Positions 1 to 7,579 of a stretch of DNA of 44,333 nucleotides are shown here, piece by piece. The DNA comes from Desulfococcaceae bacterium (GTDB lineage Bacteria > Desulfobacterota > Desulfobacteria > Desulfobacterales > Desulfosalsimonadaceae): contig JAQYVU010000032.1 in assembly GCA_030145385.1 (NCBI GenBank), positions 1 through 44,333 on the forward strand, given 5' to 3'. The position numbers were made by a program, and so were the translations under genes. The number at the start of each line of letters is the position of its first letter. Position 1 is the stretch's first letter. The notes under the pieces are model-generated. The model had not been told where the DNA came from, searched no databases, and saw only the letters and a list, made by a program, of their open reading frames with translations.

Positions 1-773
1 GCTTTTGTGTATTGCGCAGACAACGCAGTGGTATTTTTGTCATTCCATTTCATGCCCGTGGCGGCCCGGGCATGGTGATCCCGGAACTGGCTGTTGGGGA
101 TTTTCTCTCCTGCCCCGGCTTCATAACTGTCATGGTCCCGGTAACTTCCCGAGGCATACATCCAGCGATCTTGGGTGTTAAAGGAGACATTGCCCCCGGT
201 GCCGATTCCCTTAGGATTATCCGCATATGCCAGGACGGTCTCGCCATGCCACTGAGGGCTTTTTGTAAACTGCCCTTTTTTGGTGATGACATTTACTACG
301 CCCCCCATGGAACCGGAACCATACAGGGCACTCACCGGGCCTTTGAGTACTTCAATGCGCTCGATGTCCAACGGGTCCACCAGCCCGAACTGCGCATTGA
401 TGTCTGTGGCGGTATTCACCCGGCATCCGTCAATGAGAAACACCACGCTGTTTCGGCCCAGGCCCCGGATATTAATGGCTGATCCCCAAACGGCATCTGA
501 TGATTTTTCCACCCCGGGAATGCGTCGTGTCAGGTCGGTCAGGCTCACGGCCTGCTGTTCTGCCACCGCCTGTGACGCAACCGCCCCTACACCGCCGGGT
601 GTCTGGGAAATCCGGCTGCCCGTTCCCCGGGCCGTGACAACGATGGTGTCCAGGATCACATTTTCTTTAGCGTTCCGGAGATTTTCTTTGGAGAAAACAT
701 TTTCCGGTGCTGCAAATACGGTTATCAACAGAAGCAGCAGTATTTTTGTATAATGCGTGAAATCAATTTTCAT
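1..773 (-). CDS. TonB-dependent outer-membrane receptor, N-terminal part (3' end outside window)
   Basis: The reading frame is open from an ATG at 773 to the window edge, giving at least 257 residues. It starts with a hydrophobic signal peptide (residues 1-28), followed by a TonB-box-like DTIVVTA and a plug domain. Typical plug signatures are visible: INIRGLGRNSVVFLIDG, DIERIEVLKGPVSALYGSG and GGVVNVITKKG. After that the first barrel strands begin. AAGGA lies about 7 bases before the ATG. The gene is the last visible member of the hydrogenase/ABC operon, 16 bases after the ATPase gene. It should bring a scarce ligand (metal chelate, corrinoid or similar) across the outer membrane and pass it to the neighbouring ABC importer. 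The ligand cannot be told from the plug. The family call is secure; the coupling to the ABC system is inferred from gene order. Confidence 0.93.
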   Translation of the reverse strand, partial: MKIDFTHYTKILLLLLITVFAAPENVFSKENLRNAKENVILDTIVVTARGTGSRISQTPGGVGAVASQAVAEQQAVSLTDLTRRIPGVEKSSDAVWGSAINIRGLGRNSVVFLIDGCRVNTATDINAQFGLVDPLDIERIEVLKGPVSALYGSGSMGGVVNVITKKGQFTKSPQWHGETVLAYADNPKGIGTGGNVSFNTQDRWMYASGSYRDHDSYEAGAGEKIPNSQFRDHHARAATGMKWNDKNTTALSAQYTK

Positions 774-789
774 TTTCCAGTCCTTTTAT

Positions 790-1434
790 TTATTTGCCCG
801 CGACCGCCGGCAAGTCAAGGCGCTCAAAATCGCTCGACAATTGGTTTTCTTTAAACAAAAGCATCTGTCGGGTGATCCGGGGCATTTCATCCAGATGATG
901 GGTCACCAGCAGCAGGGTAATCTCCGGGTAACCGGCACGAATATGGTCCATGATCTGTGTCCGGGAGGCCAGGTCCATGGATCTGAAGGGCTCGTCCATT
1001 AAAATCAGATCCGGCCCGGTGAGAAAGGCCCGGACCATGGCCGCCTTGTGTTTCATGCCCCCGGAAAGGGCATGGGGATAATAATCGGCAGCCCCGGCAA
1101 GCCCGGTTACAGCCATCCATCGGTCATATTGCTGTAAAATATCGTTACTCAGCGTGATGCCGTTGATCTTCAGGGGATAAAAGATATTCTGGGCCACGGT
1201 TTTGTACCAGAACAGCCCGGGCTCCTGAAAAAGCGTCACCCTGGCCCGGGCCGTCATGCCGACCGTTCCGGTAAAGGCCTTGTCCAGACCGGACAGGATA
1301 TGAATCAATGAGGATTTCCCGGCCCCGGTCGGCGCAGACAGACTCACCCGTTCGCCGGGATACAGGGTGAAACTCAAATCATCAATAATGGTGCGGCCAT
1401 GGATGGTTTTGGTAAGATGTGAAACAGAGAGCAT
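790..1434 (-). CDS. ABC transporter ATP-binding protein, NitT/TauT type
   Basis: This 214-residue nucleotide-binding subunit has all the expected motifs. They are Walker A (APTGAGKSS, about residue 36), a Q-loop (LFQEPGLFW), the signature LSGGMKHKAAM, Walker B (LILMDEPF) and a switch histidine in LLVTHHLDE. It is short for the family (usually 240-260 residues) but complete. It should energise import by the permease 31 bases upstream in the operon. The signature reads KHK where the family usually has RQR, a mild deviation. The start ATG at 1434 is preceded by AAGGA. The nitrate/sulfonate/taurine-type family also includes importers for thiamine precursors, riboflavin and other cofactors, so the substrate remains open. 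Confidence 0.93.
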   Translation of the reverse strand: MLSVSHLTKTIHGRTIIDDLSFTLYPGERVSLSAPTGAGKSSLIHILSGLDKAFTGTVGMTARARVTLFQEPGLFWYKTVAQNIFYPLKINGITLSNDILQQYDRWMAVTGLAGAADYYPHALSGGMKHKAAMVRAFLTGPDLILMDEPFRSMDLASRTQIMDHIRAGYPEITLLLVTHHLDEMPRITRQMLLFKENQLSSDFERLDLPAVAGK

Positions 1435-1465
1435 CAGTTCCTTCTTTTGGATCGCATATGGTGTA

Positions 1466-2227
1466 TCAATCCGGATAAAGGTATTTTTGGAAAAAAATCA
1501 CAAACAGACTGTTCAGAACCACCTGAAAGCACAGCATGAGCAGCAGCACCACCAGCAGATAAAAAAACACCGCCTCCATGTTAAAATAGATCTTTGCCGC
1601 ATTCAGCAGATATCCAATGCCATTGTCCGACGCAATGAACTCGCCTAACAGAACAATTTTAAGGGCCATGACAAGGCCCTGGGTGGCGTTGGTTTTCAGG
1701 GCCGGAACCAGGGACGGCAGGTAAAGATCCGTGAGGAGATGAAAAAATCCCCCGTTAAAGGAACGGATCACCCCCTCGAGCACGGGATTTCTTTTCATAA
1801 GGGTGTTGGCAGTATTGATGGCGATAAAGGGAGTTGAAAGGGTGACAATAAGGCACACCGGTGCCGCACTGCCCACCCCGAACATCAAAAGAAAAACGAT
1901 TCCCAGAATCAGGCCCGGGATCACCTGGAAGAGCACCAGGAGGGTTTCGACCGTGGCGGTGATGTGCAAGGTGAAGGAAACAATGCCAATGGCGGTGCCA
2001 AGAACCAATGAAACACCAAATCCCGTTAAGATCCGGCCCAGGGAAATGCCGAGATTTTCCATGAAAACCCCGTTGCACAGGCTATCCAGATTCTTTATCA
2101 CCGCTGCCGGCGGCGGCACAATATACGGGTCAAAAAAAAGGGAAAGCAGAAACCAGATTCCCATGAACAGAAAAAAAGCCGCCAGGCTGTTCTGCACCGG
2201 CTTAAAAAAAAGCATCAAATGTTTCAT
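1466..2227 (-). CDS. ABC transporter permease, NitT/TauT (SsuC/TauC-like) type
   Basis: This is a 253-residue polytopic membrane protein with about six hydrophobic segments. A binding-protein-dependent transport domain covers roughly residues 60-240, including the coupling region around FLLMFGVGSAAPVCLIV. The early motif LFDPYIVPPPAAVIKNL is typical of SsuC/TauC-like permeases, where a variant of LPSPxxV precedes the conserved core. The start ATG lies inside the end of the binding-protein gene (26-base overlap), which indicates translational coupling. It forms the membrane channel for the adjacent ATPase and binding protein. Family assignment is good; the substrate is unknown. Confidence 0.92.
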   Translation of the reverse strand: MKHLMLFFKPVQNSLAAFFLFMGIWFLLSLFFDPYIVPPPAAVIKNLDSLCNGVFMENLGISLGRILTGFGVSLVLGTAIGIVSFTLHITATVETLLVLFQVIPGLILGIVFLLMFGVGSAAPVCLIVTLSTPFIAINTANTLMKRNPVLEGVIRSFNGGFFHLLTDLYLPSLVPALKTNATQGLVMALKIVLLGEFIASDNGIGYLLNAAKIYFNMEAVFFYLLVVLLLMLCFQVVLNSLFVIFFQKYLYPD

Positions 2228-3152
2228 TCAAGGGATCGCCTGTGGTTTGATAATATTGATGAATCACCTGTCGTAAATTTTCATTCTCCCACAGATAAAA
2301 ATCTGTGCGTTCAAGGGCAGAGCGCAGATTTTTTTCGGAAAAACCCATGCATGCCGTCGCTTTTTCCACTGCCGGGCCCGGCGCTGTTTCAATTGACGCA
2401 ATGGCCCGGGCCAGGGCGATATTCAGCTTCCGGATCAGGGGGCCATGGGTGTCGGCAAATTTCCGATGCACAAAGGTGCCCACTTGGGGATAACCGTTGG
2501 GGTTGCCTGTATACCGTTCCCACAGGGATTTGTAACTCAGGGCATAAAAGACGGGGCCGGGTTCTTTGCCGGGTGTCAGCACCAGAGAGACAAAGGGTTC
2601 CGGCAGGGCGGCGGCCCGGATGCGATGGTGCTGCATCAGTGCCGCTGTCCCGGGAAAAGGGCTGTATTGAATGGCAATATCTTTTTTCCAGGTCAGTCCC
2701 TGGGCCCGGATAAAAAAGCGTGTCACCGCCTCCACCGGAGACCCGGGAAAGGGCAGGTAAAGCGTTTTTCCCATCAGGTCTTTTAAATCGTTTATCCGGG
2801 TGTCCGATACCAGCCAGGTCAGGCCGGACACATGGGAATTGATGATTTTTACGGGCACGCCCTGCCGGAAAAATCCCACCCCCACAGAAAGCCCCGTGCA
2901 CAGGATCTGAACCTCTCCCTTTAAAAACAGGGCATGGGCCTGACAGTGGTTGGTGAAGATTTTCAGCTCTACCCCGGGCAGGGTTTCCGTTGCCAGAATA
3001 AAGGGGATGGCCGCCGGGGTGGCCGGCGCATAGATTATTACCGGCATGCTTTCCCCGGCCTGAACCCCAAGGGTGAAGGACCATAAAATGCCCGTCAGAA
3101 CAATGACTTTTCTCCGGAAATCACAATGATGGGGCACGCCGGACAATTTCAC
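2202..3152 (-). CDS. ABC transporter substrate-binding protein, NMT1/TauA-like
   Basis: The protein has 316 residues with an N-terminal hydrophobic export signal (about residues 15-32, ending near VQAG). A mature two-lobed binding domain follows. VIIYAPATPAAIPFILA, GLSVGVGFFRQGVPVKIINS and INDLKDLMGKTLYLPFPGSP are typical of the NMT1/THI5/TauA superfamily. The start is GTG, and its GTGA overlaps the TGA of the hydrogenase gene. GAGG lies 8 bases upstream inside hydA. The tight overlap makes it very likely that hydrogenase and transporter are co-expressed. It delivers a small ligand to the permease. No lipobox is visible, so it is probably a free periplasmic protein. Confidence 0.88.
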   Translation of the reverse strand: MKLSGVPHHCDFRRKVIVLTGILWSFTLGVQAGESMPVIIYAPATPAAIPFILATETLPGVELKIFTNHCQAHALFLKGEVQILCTGLSVGVGFFRQGVPVKIINSHVSGLTWLVSDTRINDLKDLMGKTLYLPFPGSPVEAVTRFFIRAQGLTWKKDIAIQYSPFPGTAALMQHHRIRAAALPEPFVSLVLTPGKEPGPVFYALSYKSLWERYTGNPNGYPQVGTFVHRKFADTHGPLIRKLNIALARAIASIETAPGPAVEKATACMGFSEKNLRSALERTDFYLWENENLRQVIHQYYQTTGDPLNETFDAFF

Positions 3153-4948
3153 GTTCGTTCCTCAATCTCTTGCCAGATTTCCTTCATGGTATGCCTGACC
3201 AGTCGTTTGCGATCCGTGTAACCGGTGTGCAGCAGACGATGGGATTTGTGTCCCAGGGGTTTTTCAAGGTAATCGGTGTAGAGTTTCCGGATCAGGGGGT
3301 TGTTATGGGACTGACGCACGGGGGCCTCCTTGTCAATGGCGTAAAGTCCCTGACGGCGTTCTTCGCGGGCGGCCTGGTAGGCATGCTTGCTCCGGGGCTG
3401 GCCCCCGCCGCCGAGGCACCCGCCGGGGCAGGCCATGACCTCGACGAAATGGTAGGATGCCTCACCGGATTTAATGCGCGCCATGAGCTGACCCGCTGCT
3501 TTCAGGGTATGCGCCACGGCCAACTTGACTACCCCGATGCCTTCTCCGAGATCCACCGCTGCTTCCCGGATGTTTTCAAGCCCCCGCACGGCAGTGAATT
3601 CCACCTGGGAAAGCTCTTTGTCCGTCACCATCTTGTGCACCGTTCTGATGGCCGCCTCCATGACTCCACCGGTTGTGCCGAAAATCACTGCCGCGCCGGA
3701 GTAATCCCCCATCCAGTGGTTATCAAATGCTGAGGGCGCCAGTTCTGCCGGATTTAGGCCCTCGCGCTTTAAGAGCCTTGCAAACTCCCGGGTGGTGAGT
3801 ACCACATCCACCTCGGGGCGCTCATCCTTTATAAATTCATCGCGTTTGGCCTCTCCTTTTTTGGCCGTGCAGGGCATGATGGAGATCACCCGCATGCGGC
3901 AGGCATCGATCTCCATTTTTTCCGCCAGATAGGTTTTGGCAATGGCGCCGAAGCATTGCTGGGGAGACTTGGTGGTGGACACATGCTCCTTCATCTCCGG
4001 ATAGTTTTTTTCCATATAACTGATCCATGCCGGACAGCAGGAGGTGAACATGGGCAGGGGGGCACTGCTTTTCACTCGTTGCAAGAGCTCGCTGCTCTCT
4101 TCCATGATCACCAGGTCGGCGGTGAAATTGGTGTCCAGCACCACATCAGCCCCGAGTTTTTTCAATGCAGTGATGATTTTGCCTTCCACATTGGTGCCGG
4201 CGGGCAGGTTAAACTCTTCGCCAAGGGCGATGCGGATGGCCGGGGCAAACTGAAACACGGTGACCATGTCCGGATCATACAGATAATCCATGGCCTCTTC
4301 AATGTCGTCTTTTTCCGCCAGGGCCCCCACCGGACACACGAGAATACACTGGCCGCACCCCACGCAGTCGGAGCTTCCCAGGGGCAGATGATCCCGGACG
4401 CTGATCTGGGTGGACAGGCCCTTTTCCGTGACAACCAGGGCATCCACGCCCTGGATTTCCCGGCACACATTAACGCACCGGAAGCATCGGATGCACTTGC
4501 TCATGTCCCGCACCACTGATGGTGATGAGGTGTCCCGGGATCGCTGGAGATAAAAATGGGGATAGTGGTAACGGGTCTGCTGGAGCCCCACAAACTGGGC
4601 CACATCCTGGAGTTCGCAGTTGCCGTGACGGATGCAGCTGGCACAGTCCTGGTTGTGGTCTGCCAGGAGCAGTTCCACCTGCAGGCGCTGCATCTCACGG
4701 ACCTTGGGGGTTCGGGTTAAAACGGCCATGCCTGCTTCCATGGGGGTGGTACACGAGGTGACAATGTGATGGGCCGGATCATTTTTGCGTTTCATGTCCA
4801 CAAGGCACACCCGGCAGGTGCCCGGGGCATGATTGATATCGGCCATTTCGCAGAGGGTGGGGATAAAATGCCCCGTGCGCTTGGCCACGCTCAATATGGT
4901 TTCATTGTCCTGGAATTCAACCTTTTTTCCATTTATAGAACCGATCAT
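3149..4948 (-). CDS. hydA: [FeFe] hydrogenase catalytic subunit, HndD/HydA type
   Basis: It catalyses reversible proton reduction to H2. An N-terminal [2Fe-2S] domain has cysteines around residues 35-68 (CEMADINHAPGTCRVC). A His-ligated [4Fe-4S] site follows (DHNQDCASCIRHGNC, near residue 100), then two [4Fe-4S] clusters (CIRCFRCVNVC and CVGCGQCILVC). The H-cluster domain has all three signatures: TSCCPAW near residue 305, MPCTAKKGE and MACPGGCLGGGGQP. The C-terminal small-subunit-like region is present (NPLIRKLYTDYLEKP, then LLHTGY). This is a full modular M3 enzyme, predicted soluble since no export signal is seen. I place the start at the ATG at 4948, with GGAG 8 bases upstream; a TTG at 4954 is in frame but worse placed. 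It lies 12 bases after the flavoprotein gene, its probable electron partner. The maturases HydE, HydF and HydG are not in the window. Confidence 0.97.
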   Translation of the reverse strand: MIGSINGKKVEFQDNETILSVAKRTGHFIPTLCEMADINHAPGTCRVCLVDMKRKNDPAHHIVTSCTTPMEAGMAVLTRTPKVREMQRLQVELLLADHNQDCASCIRHGNCELQDVAQFVGLQQTRYHYPHFYLQRSRDTSSPSVVRDMSKCIRCFRCVNVCREIQGVDALVVTEKGLSTQISVRDHLPLGSSDCVGCGQCILVCPVGALAEKDDIEEAMDYLYDPDMVTVFQFAPAIRIALGEEFNLPAGTNVEGKIITALKKLGADVVLDTNFTADLVIMEESSELLQRVKSSAPLPMFTSCCPAWISYMEKNYPEMKEHVSTTKSPQQCFGAIAKTYLAEKMEIDACRMRVISIMPCTAKKGEAKRDEFIKDERPEVDVVLTTREFARLLKREGLNPAELAPSAFDNHWMGDYSGAAVIFGTTGGVMEAAIRTVHKMVTDKELSQVEFTAVRGLENIREAAVDLGEGIGVVKLAVAHTLKAAGQLMARIKSGEASYHFVEVMACPGGCLGGGGQPRSKHAYQAAREERRQGLYAIDKEAPVRQSHNNPLIRKLYTDYLEKPLGHKSHRLLHTGYTDRKRLVRHTMKEIWQEIEERT

Positions 4949-4960
4949 ATTCAAGACTCC

Positions 4961-6946
4961 TTATTGCTCAGTGATTACGGAATAGACCCGATAGCAGCGC
5001 ATGCACCGCTGGGCTTCATGGTAGGCTTCCTCAACGGAAATGGGTTTTTCCACCTCTTCAAAGATCTGCTTTCTCACATCGGGGTCCAGCTCCCGGACCT
5101 TGACCCGGTATTCATGCTTCACCGGAATATTCACCCCCGAGTCGATCATGGGCTGGACATCCGCCACCAGTCGGCTCATTCTGTCCTTGGGAAAAAACCT
5201 AACCCGGCCAAAGGTGAGATAATCATCAATGCACCGGGCCCCCTGTTCGCCCTGGGCCATTGCCTGGACCAGGGTGGCAGGTCCCGTGACGCAGTCGCCA
5301 CCGGCGAAAACCCCCTTGCGGGTGGTCATCAGCGAGTCATTTTTCACCTTGATGGTGCCCCAGCTGTTAAAGGCCACCCCGTCTTCATCCGGGGTGATGA
5401 AGCCCAGTTCCACCTTTTGACCGATGGCCGGAATCACATGATCAGTGTCCAGGACAAACTCCGAACCGTCAACGGGGGTGACGCTTCTGCGCCCGCTCTC
5501 ATCCGGGTCTCCCAGGCTCATTTTAACCAGCTCCACCGCCTTGATGGTTCCCTCTTCGGAGACGATTCTTGTGGGATGAGTCAGGAAATGAAAGATCACC
5601 CCCTCTTTTTCCGCAGCTTCCACCTCTTCATGGTCGGCGGGCATCTCGTTTTGGCTTCGGCGATACACCAGATGCACTTCCTTTACTCCCATGCGAAGGG
5701 CCGAGCGGACGCAGTCCATGGCCACGTTTCCGCCCCCCACCACCACCATTTTTTTTCCCAGCTTCATGGGAATACCCTTGTCAATGTAGTCGTGGTTGAT
5801 GCGCAAAAGAAAATCCACGCCGAAATCATATCCCTTTAAGTGGGGATCTTCTCCGGCGGCCCGGATCATCTTTCCCTTGTGAGTGCCAATGGCCAGAAAT
5901 ATGGCTTTATATCCGTTGCTGAACAGGCCCTTTACCGTGAAATCCCGGCCCATACGCCGGTTGTAGAAAATCTGGCCCCCCATGGTTTCTATGATGCTGA
6001 TTTCCTTGTTGAGCACGTCGTTGGGCAGGCGGTATTCCGGAATACCTGTGGCCGCCATACCGCCGGGCACGGATTTGGCCTCGTACACATCAACAGGATA
6101 GCCTTTGAGCAGCAGATGGTAGGCTGCGGCAATACCTGCAGGACCGGTGCCGACTACCGCCACCTTTAAATCCGGATCTTTTTTTTCAGGAATCATGTAA
6201 GAGGAAAACCAATCATGGGTGACATCCTGCTCATGGTCGGCCACAAACCGTTTAAGCACCTTGATGCCCACGGCCTCGTCCACCTGGGTCCGGCGGCAGG
6301 CCATTTCACAGAACCTAACACACACACGGCCGCAGGTGGCGGCCATGGGATATTTCTGCAGAATCACTCCCAGGGAATGGGTGAACTTGCCGTCCTTTAT
6401 ATAATCAATGTACCGGGGCACATCCACCTTGGATGGGCAGGCTTCAATGCAGGGTGCCGAAACATAAGTGGTGCAGTGCTGGCGGACCACGGGGGTGGCC
6501 CCGGCAATTTCTTCTTCAAGGGTTTCCCTGAAATACCGGATCATTTCAAGCAGCGCCACAGTGGCCGTCTGCCCCAGTCCGCACAGGGAGGTGGTGTGCA
6601 CATGTTCAGCAATGGATGCAATTTCATCCAGCATTTCCGGGGTACCATCCCCCCGGGTCAGAAGTTCCAGCTTGGACTTGATAATCTGGGTGCCCACCCG
6701 GCAGGGGGTGCACTTGCCGCAGGATTCCCGGGCCACCCGTTCCATGTACTGAAGGGCGGCATCCAGCAGATTGACATTCTTTTCAAAAATAAAAAATCCA
6801 TGACCGCCAAAAAACGCCTTGATGGGATTTCCCGGATTGAATTCGTCAAAATCGCTGAACTCAGGGTATTCTTCAATCTCAAACACCTTTTTTCTGCGAT
6901 TATCAATGACCGCATTGTCCCAGGCTCCGAAAATTACTTTTGCCAT
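4961..6946 (-). CDS. NuoF C-terminal / GltD-type fusion flavoprotein, hydrogenase electron-transfer subunit
   Basis: This 661-residue iron-sulfur flavoprotein is likely to pass electrons between NAD(P)H and the hydrogenase. Residues 40-145 match only the C-terminal cluster domain of NuoF/HydB (ESCGKCTPCRVG, then SLCGLGQT). The FMN and NADH domains of NuoF are absent. Residues 150-240 form a GltD-like N-terminal cluster domain (APCIEACPSKVDVPRYI and cysteines at about 205, 209, 213 and 217). The rest is a two-Rossmann glutamate-synthase-small-subunit-like oxidoreductase with an FAD site (VVGTGPAGIAAAYHL, about residue 264) and a nucleotide site (VVVGGGNVAMDCVRSALRMG). The C-terminus ends with CMRCYR. 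GltD homology suggests NADPH, but that is inference. GAGAGGA precedes the ATG. It is the first gene of the operon. Confidence 0.92.
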   Translation of the reverse strand: MAKVIFGAWDNAVIDNRRKKVFEIEEYPEFSDFDEFNPGNPIKAFFGGHGFFIFEKNVNLLDAALQYMERVARESCGKCTPCRVGTQIIKSKLELLTRGDGTPEMLDEIASIAEHVHTTSLCGLGQTATVALLEMIRYFRETLEEEIAGATPVVRQHCTTYVSAPCIEACPSKVDVPRYIDYIKDGKFTHSLGVILQKYPMAATCGRVCVRFCEMACRRTQVDEAVGIKVLKRFVADHEQDVTHDWFSSYMIPEKKDPDLKVAVVGTGPAGIAAAYHLLLKGYPVDVYEAKSVPGGMAATGIPEYRLPNDVLNKEISIIETMGGQIFYNRRMGRDFTVKGLFSNGYKAIFLAIGTHKGKMIRAAGEDPHLKGYDFGVDFLLRINHDYIDKGIPMKLGKKMVVVGGGNVAMDCVRSALRMGVKEVHLVYRRSQNEMPADHEEVEAAEKEGVIFHFLTHPTRIVSEEGTIKAVELVKMSLGDPDESGRRSVTPVDGSEFVLDTDHVIPAIGQKVELGFITPDEDGVAFNSWGTIKVKNDSLMTTRKGVFAGGDCVTGPATLVQAMAQGEQGARCIDDYLTFGRVRFFPKDRMSRLVADVQPMIDSGVNIPVKHEYRVKVRELDPDVRKQIFEEVEKPISVEEAYHEAQRCMRCYRVYSVITEQ

Positions 6947-7291
6947 TTCGCGTCCTCTCTTTTTTTGCCGGAAATAAATCTATGGTTCCGGTATGATCTT
7001 ATTCGTATCCCGTTTTGTAATCCGCTGTTTATCTTTTTCGCGCTTGCGGAGAAATTCTTTCTTATGATGGCATTGATGCGTGATGTGCCAAACAGAACCT
7101 GGATTTCTCAAAGCAACTGAATATGAATACAAAACCTGTGCCAGAACAGCCCGATTCTGTATGATTTATTCATATCTGAAATAATGAGATGTTTTTCAGG
7201 TGGGTTTAGCCAAAGGATCTTTATGAATTCAATGCAAAATGTCAAAGCCCTGAGATCGGGCGATTGCTTGCATCCGTATTTTTATTTCGAT

Positions 7292-7330
7292 TTTGAATTT
7301 TTACGAAAACCAGTTTCGCAAAATTTCAAA
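7292..7330. promoter_or_regulatory. 39-bp inverted repeat, putative activator (UAS) site, copy A
   Basis: The arm TTTGAATTTTTACGAAA, a 5-base loop and TTTCGCAAAATTTCAAA form an inverted repeat matching at 15 of 17 positions per arm. The same 39-bp element occurs at 20238-20276. In both places the first base of the repeat lies exactly 123 bases before the GG of a -24/-12 site. That geometry fits an upstream binding site for a sigma-54 activator. A hairpin in RNA is an alternative reading, but the fixed spacing to the promoter favours a DNA site. Confidence 0.65.
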
Positions 7331-7413
7331 TTTTATAGGGTTTCTGCATGATCTGAATGGGGGGTAATCGATAAGCATTTGAATAAAAGTTAAATTAATC
7401 AATGTTTATTCAG

Positions 7414-7429
7414 CGGCATGCATCATGCA
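7414..7429 (+). promoter_or_regulatory. Putative sigma-54 promoter (-24/-12) for CDF-NifX
   Basis: The sequence cGGCATGCATCATGCa has GG at 7415-7416 and GC at 7427-7428, separated by exactly 10 bases. This is the spacing of the consensus TGGCACG-N4-TTGCA. An identical GGCATGCATCATGCA occurs upstream of phaE. The transcript would start near 7440. No activator gene is visible in the window. Confidence 0.6.
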
Positions 7430-7579
7430 GTATCAAGTCGTTACATGCATCCGCGAATAGACGGGCGGTTGTGATTTGGCATAAGCCTCAGGTGAACATT
7501 GGTAGAACACGCAATATACAATGGTTCGTGTTTTTTTTTTATATAAATCAATCCAGGTGATTGAGAGGGTTAAGCACAT

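Larger units (their letters stand above)
6947..7579. other. Divergent intergenic region between hydrogenase operon and CDF-NifX gene
   Basis: This stretch of about 630 bases separates two divergent transcription units and holds no credible gene. On the plus side it carries the 39-bp inverted repeat at 7292-7330 and the -24/-12 site at 7414-7429, leaving an untranslated leader of about 140 bases before the CDF gene. I saw no convincing -35/-10 or -24/-12 sequence for the hydrogenase operon on the minus strand. One sequence (reverse complement near 7078-7094) has TGGCAC but the GG-to-GC spacing is 8 instead of 10. There is a visible drop in G+C from the hydrogenase operon into this region. Confidence 0.7.

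Noticed and set aside
280-753. Plus-strand frame in the TonB receptor region
   Set aside because: The minus strand carries a long TonB-plug frame open to the window edge, which explains this region.
3170-3733. Plus-strand frame of 187 codons opposite hydA
   Set aside because: Antisense shadow of conserved hydrogenase codons; composition is odd (rich in His, Gly and Pro).
7078-7094. TGGCAC on the minus strand as a sigma-54 promoter for the hydrogenase operon
   Set aside because: GG to GC distance is 8, not 10, so it does not fit.
6215-7120. 301-codon plus-strand frame opposite the flavoprotein gene
   Set aside because: It is the shadow of the GC-rich minus-strand flavoprotein gene, with no ribosome site and no known motif.
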